From NCBI RefSeq assembly GCF_965638725.1, contig NW_027472018.1, forward strand, positions 186,001 to 250,000: a stretch of DNA of 64,000 nucleotides, read 5' to 3'. The first letter of the stretch is position 1, and each line of letters opens with the position of its first letter. Below are positions 1 through 9,900 of the stretch, in pieces. The stretch comes from Aptenodytes patagonicus. Taxonomy: Eukaryota; Chordata; Aves; Sphenisciformes; Spheniscidae. The notes under the pieces were generated by a model. It had not been told where the DNA came from. It made no database searches and worked only from the letters and a program-made list of their open reading frames with translations. The position numbers and the translations under genes were made by a program.

Positions 1-57
1 TGGTGGTTTTTTTGTTTTGTTGTTTGTTTGGTTTTGTTGGGGGGGGGGGAGGTTTGT
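1..57. repeat. T/G-rich low-complexity tract
   Basis: The + strand is almost pure T and G, with runs of T and a run of ten G. It is simple sequence. Nothing coding is visible between it and position 667 apart from a weak P-loop-like string near 385-420, which is discussed in the findings. Confidence 0.7.
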
Positions 58-667
58 GGTGCAGTGTTTTTGTTTGGGTTTCTTTTTGTTGTTATCCATG
101 GGAACAGGAGGAAATTTCCACAGTTGCTGGTGCAAAGGCAGAAATGTATGCCCACTCAGCTCAAGGTCTGTGAAACTGCCTGAGTGTGAAAGCACTGCCT
201 GCCCTCTGCCAGCATTCTGGGTGTGATGGCTAGGGACCTGGTCTCAGCCCAGCAGTCAGGGTGTTCCTCTTAGATGCCTTTCCTGGATGATTGTAGGGTG
301 CGTGAATAGTACTGTGCATGAAGGACTAGGTTTGGATTCTGTGCCTAAGCCCATGGCTGGGGGAAGCATGATGCTATTGGTTCCAGTGGCAGGAGCAGCA
401 GGAGGTGGAAAGACAGGTTGGAGAGAAACTAAGTGTTCTCCTTAGTTTCTCCTTTTCCTCTTCTCTAAGAGAATGCGGCCTTCTCTGTACTCCAAGTTCC
501 CCAAGTTGGGGCTGTTGCACTGAGCCCCTCATCTGGCCAGAGGAGACTGGCTATTTGTTGTGCTATCTCCACCTTTCCTGCCATAGTGTCCTCTCATGGG
601 CTCTCTGCTTTGTTCAGAGACCTGGCAGTGACTGATCCAAAAGCTAGTGGGATGTTCTTACCGGCAG

Positions 668-850
668 GTTGGGCATCAGTGCCCTGGTCAAGGTGTCAGA
701 TGGCTACAGCCAAGGCCACACAGTGCAAGCTGTGTGCGTTGGTGCTGCTAATGTCACATCCTGCAGCTGGCCAAGAAGCATGTAGTGGAAGTATGTGAGC
801 TCCTGCAGCTGCTGAGCAAGGTGGGTTCCATCTACACGGAGGGGAGCCTG
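668..850 (+). pseudogene. IQCA1L: IQCA1L-like penultimate exon relic (AAA C-terminal region)
   Basis: Two reading-frame segments look like the end of the IQCA1/IQCA1L AAA ATPase. Frame one (675-734) reads ISALVKVSDGYSQGHTVQAV, which resembles the 'SALA(K/R)VSDGYTQGH..QAV' region of the family. A different frame (761-850) reads LQLAKKHVVEVCELLQLLSK and then a segment ending YTEGSL, resembling the '..KRPL..EF...LA..DPVYREEEE' stretch. The two are not in one frame: the offset fits two one-base insertions near 741 and 760. A cag precedes 668 and a possible donor (gtagag) follows 850. Human IQCA1L lies beside ASB10, so the position fits. The family match is from memory and needs an alignment. Alternatives are a working gene with assembly errors, or chance similarity. 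Confidence 0.5.
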
Positions 851-1059
851 GTAGAGTCTGCAGATAACTCAACCTGTCCCCTCTGCCTTCTCCTGCTTGA
901 CTGTTCCTCTCCAGTTGGTTTCAGCCTGATTGTCCCATTGCCTTTGTGCTTTGGACAAATGGCCAGCCCTTCCTCCTGCCCTGACCCCATTTCTGTCTTC
1001 TGTGCTGTGACCCTCCTTTGCAGCCTTTTTTACCCCCTGCATACTTGCTCTCTCTGCAG

Positions 1060-1170
1060 GACTGGTAAATGAAGACAGCCGTGGGTAAAATGTGGTGCCA
1101 GGCAGTGCAAGAGACAGCAGAAGTGAAGGAGGCACAAGGGAAAGACAAGAAAGAATTAAAAAAAAAAAAA
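1060..1170 (+). pseudogene. IQCA1L: IQCA1L-like terminal exon relic with early stop
   Basis: A good acceptor (pyrimidine tract then tctctgcag) ends at 1059. The next codons are GAC TGG TAA, then a frame that continues MKTAVGK and ends in a lysine-rich run (KDKKELKKKK). IQCA1-family proteins end with 'DWYSKTPLGKK' and a lysine-rich tail, so the third codon appears to have changed from Tyr to a stop (1066-1068). The joining phase with the exon ending at 850 would be 0. An AATAAA follows at 1181-1186. It belongs with the relic at 668-850 and lies 2.5 kb upstream of ASB10. The tail could alternatively end naturally at this TAA in the species. Confidence 0.5.
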
Positions 1171-1180
1171 GGGGGGGGGG
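1158..1180. repeat. A(13)G(10) homopolymer pair
   Basis: A run of A followed directly by a run of G, partly overlapping the lysine-rich tail of the IQCA1L-like relic. Confidence 0.8.
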
Positions 1181-1186
1181 AATAAA

Positions 1187-2151
1187 GATAACATAGTTCT
1201 GATGGCTCTGCACATCCTGTCTCGGGATAGGACAGCTGTTTGTCAGTTTTGGCCACTGTCTGGGGGAAGAAGGGGGACAAACCACTGAGTGGGAAGAGGG
1301 TTTGGGAGGGGTGTATGTACAGAAGAAAAACAAGGCTGCTGGGTATGTGTGTACAGATATACTTGTGATGGGGTTCAGTGGTGTGGTAAGCACAGTGAAG
1401 CTCATCATATGTGAATGAGGCTGGAGAGGTCTCTATAGGTGTGTTTGGACTGTGGCTGTGTCTGGAGCGAGAGTCAGAGCTTATATGAAAAGCCTTACAG
1501 TAGTGGCATCTACTGCCATTCTTAGTGCATACATCAGTCTGGGAGCTCTTGGACCTGTCAGCTCTTTGCTGGTCTTGCTGTACAAATGAGACAGGGAAGA
1601 GGAGCACAGGGAGGAACCACTGAGTGCTGCTTCTGCCAAGGAGTCAGGCAGGTCCTGCAGCAAATGAGGGGGTGAGGCAGGCCGTGAGCCCCTTCTGGGG
1701 ATCAGTAGATCCTTCTGGCCAGTGTGCTCTAGATGTGCCCTCTCACACCCGTGCCTGGGCATTCACTTCATTAAGCTTGAATGTGGATTCCAAAGTGGGG
1801 CTTGGAGACATGGCCACTGCATCCTTCTGGAGAACAAGTGTGCCTGTGACCCCAGTGCTGCACTGGTGAGATGCTGCACACTGCTCATGGGCATAGCATA
1901 TCTGTGCAGTGGCAATGGGTAATGTGTCTGGCAGCTCTTGGAGGCAGCCAGCAGACCTGGGACTGGTTCATGGGTGCTTTTGGGCTTTCCTGTTCTTATG
2001 TAATCCTTCTCTCTGCACTGGAAACAGCCACCAAAAGGAACACAAGCAAAGCCTAGCTCCTTGTCTGATCAGCACCTGCAGCCACACCAGAAAGAGCTCT
2101 ATCACAGTTTGGAACCAAGTTGACATGGTAAAGAGTAAATGGGTTCAGATT
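1187..2151. other. Intergenic, no gene seen
   Basis: No exon with flanking splice signals and no recognisable repeat was found. Open frames on the minus strand (for example 921-1607) are rich in Phe, Ser and Pro and have no family resemblance. Confidence 0.5.
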
Positions 2152-2335
2152 TAAAAAAAAAAAAAAAAACAAACCCAAAAAACAACCACCCAAAACAAAC
2201 CCAACCCCCCCCCCCCCCAAAAACCCAGCAACCAAACAACAGCCAAAACAAAACCCAAACTCCTCCCCCCCCCCCCCCCCCCCCAAGAAAAAAAGCAACA
2301 CTAACAACAACCCCTCCCCCCAAAAACAGCCCCAA
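2152..2335. repeat. A/C-only low-complexity tract
   Basis: For about 180 bases the + strand is almost only A and C, with a run of 18 A at the start, a run of 16 C near 2203-2218 and one of 20 C near 2265-2284. The minus strand is therefore T/G with long G runs. It is simple sequence, possibly an expanded A-rich tail. Confidence 0.85.
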
Positions 2336-3480
2336 AAACGTAAAAACCTTCTGGTCACATATATTTAATATTAACAAGTGACACAACTTGCCTGTTTTGC
2401 AGGATAGATGGTACAGTCCAGGAGATGTCAGGTGGGCTGATGTCGTGGCTTCTAACAAAACCTCCTTGTCCAGTGGAACAGCATGGTCCAGGAGCAAGTC
2501 AGTGGGTCAGTGTAGCAGTTCCACATAGAGGTATGTGGTCTGGGTCCACACCCCCATTAGCCCTCAGGCACTCTTTCAGGTCTCTGCTGTGTCACTCCAG
2601 TGACACCAGACACTCTCACTTGTAGGATTGGGTAGAGAATACTGGCTGAAATTCCCACAGCAGCTAATGAGTCCCTGTTGTCATTGCTGGCACTCACAGC
2701 CTGCCCAGCTGGAAGGTTCTCATGTTGGCAGGGACACAGCAATTAACAGGTTAGTTACTTCTTGAGTACTTGAGAGTAATTTGGAGGTAAACAAAATTTA
2801 ACAGGTCCCAAACCTATGACAAGCTACCGCAACATCCTAGCTAATGTCCTGCAGAGTGAGCTGTGGTAACTGGGGCAGGGGGCTTCAGCATCTTTCACCC
2901 CTCCGAATGTGACCCACTGTGCTGGAGGGGTGGATGGCATAGCTGGACATACCCCCACTCAGAAGCCTGAAGACACTTGTCAACCTCTTGAGGTTTGCAT
3001 GGGAGACTGTCTTCCTTATTGCTAGGAAACTTGGATCATGTCATACAAGCTGCTTTTCCCAGGGCTTGCCTACACGCCCTCCTTTATTCTGCTCAGCCAC
3101 GTCTAGGCAGCCAGCCTCGCTGCCCTAGTGAAGATGCTGGGTTCCCAAGAGCAGTGTGTAGGGCTTATGAGGGTTTTTTTGGTCCCTGTGGAGTTGCCTG
3201 TGGGGAAGGCCTCTGAACTCAGTCCCTTATGACTTCTGACACCACTTCTGCTGCAGGCCTTTCTCTAGCTACCCCCCACTGTGATTGCCCCCACCTTGCT
3301 CTGTTTCTTTCCAAGTGGGAGCACAGTGCAGAGTGGAGACTTTGCAGAGCAAACAAGTAAGCACATAGAGAGTGTTTCAAGACTCCCTGCTACCCCTCTC
3401 CTGTGCCTAATCTGTGCTGGTGATTGCATCCAGCAACTGAAAATAAGCTCTTGGAAGGAGGGGAGGTGGTGAAGGGGAGC
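2336..3480. other. Intergenic upstream of ASB10, no gene seen
   Basis: No exon or recognised repeat seen. This is the 5' flank of the first ASB10 exon. Confidence 0.5.
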
Positions 3481-3492
3481 TGCCAAGCAGGA

Positions 3493-3502
3493 CTATTTAT
3501 AC
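3493..3502 (+). promoter_or_regulatory. TATA/MEF2-like element upstream of ASB10 exon 1a
   Basis: CTATTTATAC lies 153 bases before the exon 1a ATG. It reads as a TATA-like box and matches the MEF2 consensus YTA(A/T)4TAR at nine of ten positions. Either role is plausible if exon 1a has its own muscle-type promoter. This is inferred from the motif only. Confidence 0.3.
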
Positions 3503-3654
3503 TGAGTGAGTCAGGCCTGTGCCTGAATCCAGCCAGACGCTGGGGAGCTGGAACCCAGGAGCAACCTGCAAAGGACGTAGCCTTGGATAAGAGGCTCTTG
3601 CCTGCAGCAGCTTGTTTACTGTAAGGTTCAGAGTTACCCTCTTTGTTCCCCATA

Positions 3655-3967
3655 ATGGGCTGCACCTTTCCGTTCAGCTCTGCCACACAACGCTTGCTGC
3701 AGCTGGATGAGGAGCAGCTGGATCAGTGGAAGTACTCTTGGCGTATAAGGCCCCAGTACCACCACAGCGAGCACAGCCTGAGCCCAGTTGGCCAGGGATG
3801 CCAGAACAGCCGTTTGGAGCCACTGGAGTGCCGGGATCTGCTCGTCCAGAATGCGCTCTTCACTGGGGACCTGGAGATGGTGCAGAAGTACTTCACCAAG
3901 AGTGCAGCCATCAATCTCATCATTGAGACAAAGGGAGATGAGCTGCGCTGGACTAGCAGGAAATTTG
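3655..3967 (+). CDS. ASB10: ASB10 alternative first coding exon 1a
   Basis: The ATG at 3655 has a good context (A at -3, G at +4) and starts MGCTFPFSS. The exon encodes 104 residues plus one base and ends at the donor g|gtgggt (3968), phase 1, which joins exon 2 to give ...RKFGLWSLSY. The segment ALFTGDLEMVQKYF is the non-canonical first repeat that also opens ASB18-like proteins. An upstream in-frame TTG at 3643 is not needed. This exon and exon 1b are mutually exclusive: each supplies its own Met and has the same donor phase. Confidence 0.8.
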
Positions 3968-6900
3968 GTGGGTGTGCAGGGCTGGGACATGGAGGGATGG
4001 GAAGTGCCCAGGATGGGGACCAGAGAAAGAGCACAGACACCTGAGAAAAGTGTTGAGAGGAATCCCCGGTGGTGGAGACAGGGTGGTGGAAGAGGGACTT
4101 GGGAAGAAAGGCTTTTATATAAAGAAGGAGGATTTCAGGGGTATAGAACAAATAGTAGCAGGCTTGTTGAAGGTGGCCAGGGGCAGATCTACTGGGAAAT
4201 AGTGAGAATATGGCCCCTGGAAGGGCTGCTGGAAAGGAACAACATCAGGACTGTCCTGTTAAAGGTTGCTGGGATAGATATGAGGTATGTGTGAGGTGGA
4301 GAGAGTGCGTGGGTGAGAAGGCATCAGGTGGCATAAGGATGCTTTTCCTGCTTTATGTCTTAAGTTGGGTCTGTTACTTCAGTTCATTAGAAACTGGAGG
4401 CAGCGACATACTTTGGGAACAGCAGAGAGGTCTTAGCGGTGCCCTTCAGGCAGAGCTTAGCCCATATCCTGAGGAAGAGGCATGGCTGTGCTTCAGCCTT
4501 GTAGGCAGCTGCTTGGGGACCAAGCCACAATTGCTCCCTATCTACCTAATCCTGCTGCTGTGGTGAAATCCGGGTGTGAAGCAGAGCCATTGCGATCCCT
4601 GCTTCAAACACTCACTTTGAGAAGCTGCAGGGGCATTGATGTGGCAGGGTTAACAGTGATCAGCTGGAGGGGGGCTTTGCTCCAGAACAAAAGCATTTGC
4701 TGTTTTGCTTTCTTTCACATGCGGGGTTTGCACCCTGCAAGCTGTTCTATTCTGTGAGATGGAGTGGGCAAGGGGAGCAGAAATCTAGTCTATCAGAGAG
4801 ATGGTGGAAGCAAGCTTGTCCTGGGTGACAGGAGGTAGAAGCTGGTCATTCTTGGTGTTTCCTCCCATCTGTACACCTCGCTATACCTTGCCCAGATACA
4901 TCTTGTGGCTACCACACATGCTTCCATACTCTCTGGTCCATTTTGCTTACCTTCTCATCAATGTCATCTATAAGCTTTTCAGTAAGCAGCATAGCTGATG
5001 TGTTAAAGGGAGAGATGTGCTTAGCAATCTGGAGGTGCACGTCCTTGCTGCTGTCTGTTAGTAGTGTGGTGCAGGCAGACTCCCAGAATTTAAGATGGGG
5101 AGTCTCAGGTGTGGAGGGGCCATAATTGCACCACTCTTCCACAGAAGGTTTGTGGCAAAAGCCCCCCTGTTCCAGAATGGAAGAGCTGTTGATGAGGGCC
5201 GCTTTCGTACAGGTGTGGGTTCTTTTCAAGTGTCCTGGCACAAAGCTATGGAGCACACTGATAAAGCTTGACCATGACTGTTTTGTGGGGATCCACACTA
5301 GCAAGAGACAAACAGATAGGGTGGGCTTGCAGATGCAAGTGCTGCTACTTGTGGGTGGTGAAGATTATTTACTGAGTTCCAAGATTTGTACAACCCAGGT
5401 TTTGAATTGTTACAGTCTACCTAGGAATAAAAATACAAAAGGTATTACCCTTTGTGTAACTGAGACCACTTGTCAGAAAAATACTAATTGCACATTTTAA
5501 CTCCTGTCTTATGCTGGGCTGACAGACACTTGAACAGCAAGTCAATCTGCTTGTAAAGATTTGTGCCCCAAAGAAAACAACAGCTGATGTAAAACAACTT
5601 CACACAGAAATTGCTCTTATCACTAAAGTTTCAAGATGTGAAAAACCCAACCAAACAAGATTATTCATCAAGCACAGACCAAAAATGTACTGCCAAATTT
5701 ATCAGATAAGGATATAGAACAAAAACCAAAGCAAAACTTCATGCTTATCCTGGTTTTGGCTGGGATAGAGTTAATTTTCTTCCTAGTAGCTGGTGTAGTG
5801 CTGTGTTTTGGATTTAGGATGAGAATAACACACTGATGTTTTAGTTGTTGCTAAGTAGCGCTTATACTAGTCAAGGACTTTTCAGCGAGAAGCTGGGAGG
5901 GGGCACAGCCAGGACAGCCAACCCAAACTGGCCAAAGGGGTATTCCATACCATATGATGTCATGCTCAGCATATAAACCTGGGAGAGTTGGCTGGGGTGT
6001 GATGACCACTGCTCGGGAACTGGCTGGGCATCGGTTGGCGGTGGTGAGCAATTGCATTGTGCATCACTTACTTTGTATATTCTTTTATCACTATTAGTAT
6101 TATTATTATTTTCCTTTCCTTTTCTGTCCTATTAAACGGTCTTTATCTCAACCCACAAATTTTACTTCCCCCCCCCCCCCCCCCCCCGATTCTCTTCCCC
6201 CATCCCACTGGGGTGGGGGGAGTGAGCGAACGGCTGTGTGGTGTTTAGCTGTCAGCTGGGTTAAACCACAACAATGCTACCTGAGGCTTTGGTTATGTAT
6301 CTCATTGGGCTGCAGGGACAGTTTCTTAAAACTTACCCAGCCAGCGACCTTAAAAGTAAATTCTAGTGACCTGGTCTTTCCCAAGTAATCTGTATTGATA
6401 TTTTAAGAAGCTCAGAGGAAGTGTGAATTGTATGGTGTTACTGACACCAACACACACAGCCTTTTGTCTCCCTGGAGATGCTTTTGTGATTGGGAACCTC
6501 AGGCTCTCATGGGATACCCACTTATATTTTTGGGGGAATAGAGCATCCCACCAGCTGGATGGTCTATTGGGGTCACTTAATTTGTTTTTAGCTGCATGAT
6601 CTGAATAGTTCCATGACACAAAATTAAACTAAATGCTACTAGTCTTCCATGCAGTTTGATGTGTTCTTTAGAACATATGGTCTGAACAAAATACACACAA
6701 TGCTAGCGAACTGTGAGCAAAGTGCACTGTTCTGTAACCAATGTAGGGATAGGGTGAGTTTGTACAGCTAAGTAGGGACAGGGGAAAATGCCATCTCAGG
6801 TGAAAGGACAGCGGTGAGGAGCCCTGAGTGAGGGGACTGTCAGAGGATGGGAAAGGGAGTACTGAAACCATGCAGGAGTTCTCTGCAAGACTGAATTTCA

Positions 6901-9900
6901 AGGAAAAGTAGGAAGGGGTCTAAAGGATAATTACCTTGTATGTTTTTAGTTTGCTTGTAATGTACCTGTTTCTACCTGTCCTTTGGCTTTAAGCTTTGAT
7001 TAAAAAGAACTTTCCTGTGGCTTGTTTAGTGCCAACGGCTCAGGTGGAACTAGCAAATGGAGGTGCAGTGCTGGAGATGTGCAAGGAGCCAAGGGCTGGA
7101 CAAAGGTGTGCTGGTGGTGTATGGAGGCAGCTGGGTTGTGCTGTTGTGGTCTGGGCAGCAGCTAGATGACACAGCAGGCTAGTTGGGCATCAGACTACTT
7201 CTCTCTCTGTTTTCTTAGTGATGTCCTGTCTCCATTTCTACCCTTCAGGCTACTCTGCTACCCTGCCCTGCCTAGGGGCTGTCCCTTCACAGCCAGTGAC
7301 TGCAGAGATACTGCTGCCTGAGAAGAGTGTCCTTATCAGCCTCTTGGCCCAAACATTTGGTCACAAGGTTTCCCAGAATAGAACAGCTGAGACCTGAGCT
7401 GTACCCAGCCTGGGCCAAGCTGTGATGTGACATGTCCTCTCTCCCTGCGGAGCACCCCAGGGCAGACAGGCAGCCCATCAGCTGGAGCGCAGGGCACTGG
7501 TAGGGCTGTACCCACAGGCTCAGAGCCTGGCTGGTGAGGCAGCAGCAGGTCCTGCCCTGGCTTCTGCAGGGGGTCTGGGTACTGCATCATGGGTAGCATC
7601 ACAGGCAGAGGAGACAAGAGTCAGGAGCCCATTTGCACGCGGAAGGTGGATGGCTCTGCCCAGGTCTACTGGCAGGCCCTGCTAACTGGGGATCAGGGGA
7701 CTGTGGCCGAGATCCTCAGTGACCCTCAGAACGACCTGAGTCCCAATGCTGTGTTTGACACGAGTGACATGGAAGAGTGGAAAAACTATCGCTTCAACTT
7801 CCGTCGGCTGAGTATGCAGGGGGGCAGCGGGCCAGCAGTGTGGCCTAGCTGAACAGGGGGTCAGAGCCTTTTTCTTATGCTGCAGGGCATAACTATTGCT
7901 CGGATTGTGTGTTATGGGTGCTGTTTGGGTTACAGAGGAGTGGGGGTGGGAGTGAGAGCACTGGGATGTGGTTGGGTTCCCCTGTGCTGCTTGTGAGAGA
8001 GAGTGTGTGTGTGTCTGGGAGTGTGAGGTGCATCCGGGGCCTTCTAGCAGGGGTTTGTGCCAGTGCTTGGAAACTGCCTGGGTTCCACCATGGGGCAAAG
8101 GAGATTCAAGCTCCAGGTTGTGCTCCTTCTGTGACCTGCCCTGTAGCCTGGCTCTGCCTGCCTGTTCCGTCCGTGTGCAGCCTGGGCTGGGCTGCTGGTT
8201 CTCTCTGTGGGTTGTGCTGGGCAAGGAACTATCACAGCCCTGTGTTAGGTCCTCGAGATGGTTCAGTTTGAACCTGGCCCTGGGAAACACAGTTGACCGC
8301 ATGCTGCTTCTGTGAGAAAGAGGTGAGAGGGATGTAGTGTTGAACATGTCATGCAGTCTGGGACGTGGTCCTCCAGCCCAGCCTGGAAGGGCAGCAAGAA
8401 GCATGATTTAAGGAGCCCTCTTCCTGTAACAGCTGCAGGCTGTTTGCCAGCAGACCGTACCAGCTCAGACATGGTTCCAGCTGGGTCAGCATCTTTGAGA
8501 GTTGGCAGGTTTTAGCCGTTGCTCTCTCCTAGGCCCTAGATGTCCATCGGTGCTGAAGCTTGCTTGTCTGTGCCATGCTCAGGGCTTGTCTGAATCTCCT
8601 GTGTGCGTGGCAGCCTGCTCCAGCACCTCTTTGTTTTACTGTGGTGCTTCATGCATGGTGCTCTTTCCAGCCACTTTGCTGCTTTCAGCCCTGCCTGTGC
8701 CCCTAGGCCCTTCATCTGCTGTATTGCTGTCAACAGAAACCCTGTGCTGCATGACTGAGCTGCAGATGAAAAGCAGACTTTCTGGGAACAGCCTCTGCCC
8801 CAAGGCTTCTGCTCCTTTGAGCTCCCTGTCAGCATGGCTGTGGAGTCTAAGAGTCATCCCCAGATCTTTGCCTTTGGCAGGCCAGTCCAGTGGCAGGGAC
8901 CTTGCAGAGCAGGGACTGGCAGGAAAAGGCAGTCCCTTGAGGGGAAACCTGAGTCTCTCAAGAGGGGTTGTACATCAGGTACCCTGGGGCAAAGGGCAGG
9001 TCTGGGCCCAGTGCTTTTGTGCACTGTGGCTGGACATGGCTCCCTGAACTCTCTTTCCCTGCAGGACTGTGGTCTCTGAGCTATGAGCAGGAGCTCACCA
9101 CGCCGCTGCACATCACAGCCAGCCGGGGCTACACAGACTGCCTGCAGCTCCTGCTGCTCAGGGGTGCTGCCGTCAACTTTGCACCAGGGGGTAAGACTGC
9201 CCTGCATGAGGCTTGTGCAGCAGCCAGTACAGACTGCGTGCGCCTGCTGCTCAGCTTTGGTGCTGACCCTGAGGCTGTCTCTGAGGATGGCTATAAGCCC
9301 CTGCATCTCTGCAAGAGCCCAGACTCCATCGAGTGAGTTCTACCCAGGGGGCACAGTGGGCCTCTCTTCCCCTTGAGCCTCATCCTATGTAGAAGGGGTC
9401 CTTACTCATCCCTGCAGGTGGGCTGGTGGTTGCAGTAATGGCTGCTGAATGGGGTGGCATTACTGCCTGTTCCTGGACCAGGACCACCTCTGAAGTCCAA
9501 CAGATGGCTGCAAGCTCAGTCCTCAGCTGATGCAGCTGAGCTTGGTGCTGCTCTCTTGCTACCCACCAGCAATGCAGAGCTGATGGTTCACACTGTGAAG
9601 CTCAGGGCATGTGCTATGCAGACAGGCCTCCATGGGTGTGTGGGAGCAGACTCTGGGTGTGACAACATTTACTAAAGATCTGTGGAGAGTTAGCTGGAAC
9701 TAGGATGACAGTATCTCTGCTCACCAGTCATCCTGGCTTAAGACTACTACTCCAGGGCATGAGGAGCAGGGATTTTTGGACTCTTGGGAAAAGTGAAAGC
9801 AGTGGGATGGTACAGACATGGGAGGGGGTGGGTGGGAGATAGGATAGGAGCTGGAGAGGAGAGCTTGTCACTGAGTCATCTTGGCCCACATAGGTGTGTC

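Larger units (their letters stand above)
3968..7588 (+). other. ASB10 intron between alternative first exons
   Basis: The stretch is intronic for the exon 1a transcript and 5' flank for exon 1b. It holds one solo LTR (5746-6273). No other exon or recognised repeat was found. Confidence 0.6.

Noticed and set aside
921-1607. 228-codon open frame on the minus strand
   Set aside because: Rich in Phe, Ser and Pro, overlaps another open frame, spans the homopolymer run, and has no family resemblance or splice context.
3643-3654. Start of ASB10 exon 1a at the upstream TTG
   Set aside because: A well-placed in-frame ATG follows at 3655 with A at -3 and G at +4; vertebrate initiation at TTG is not expected.
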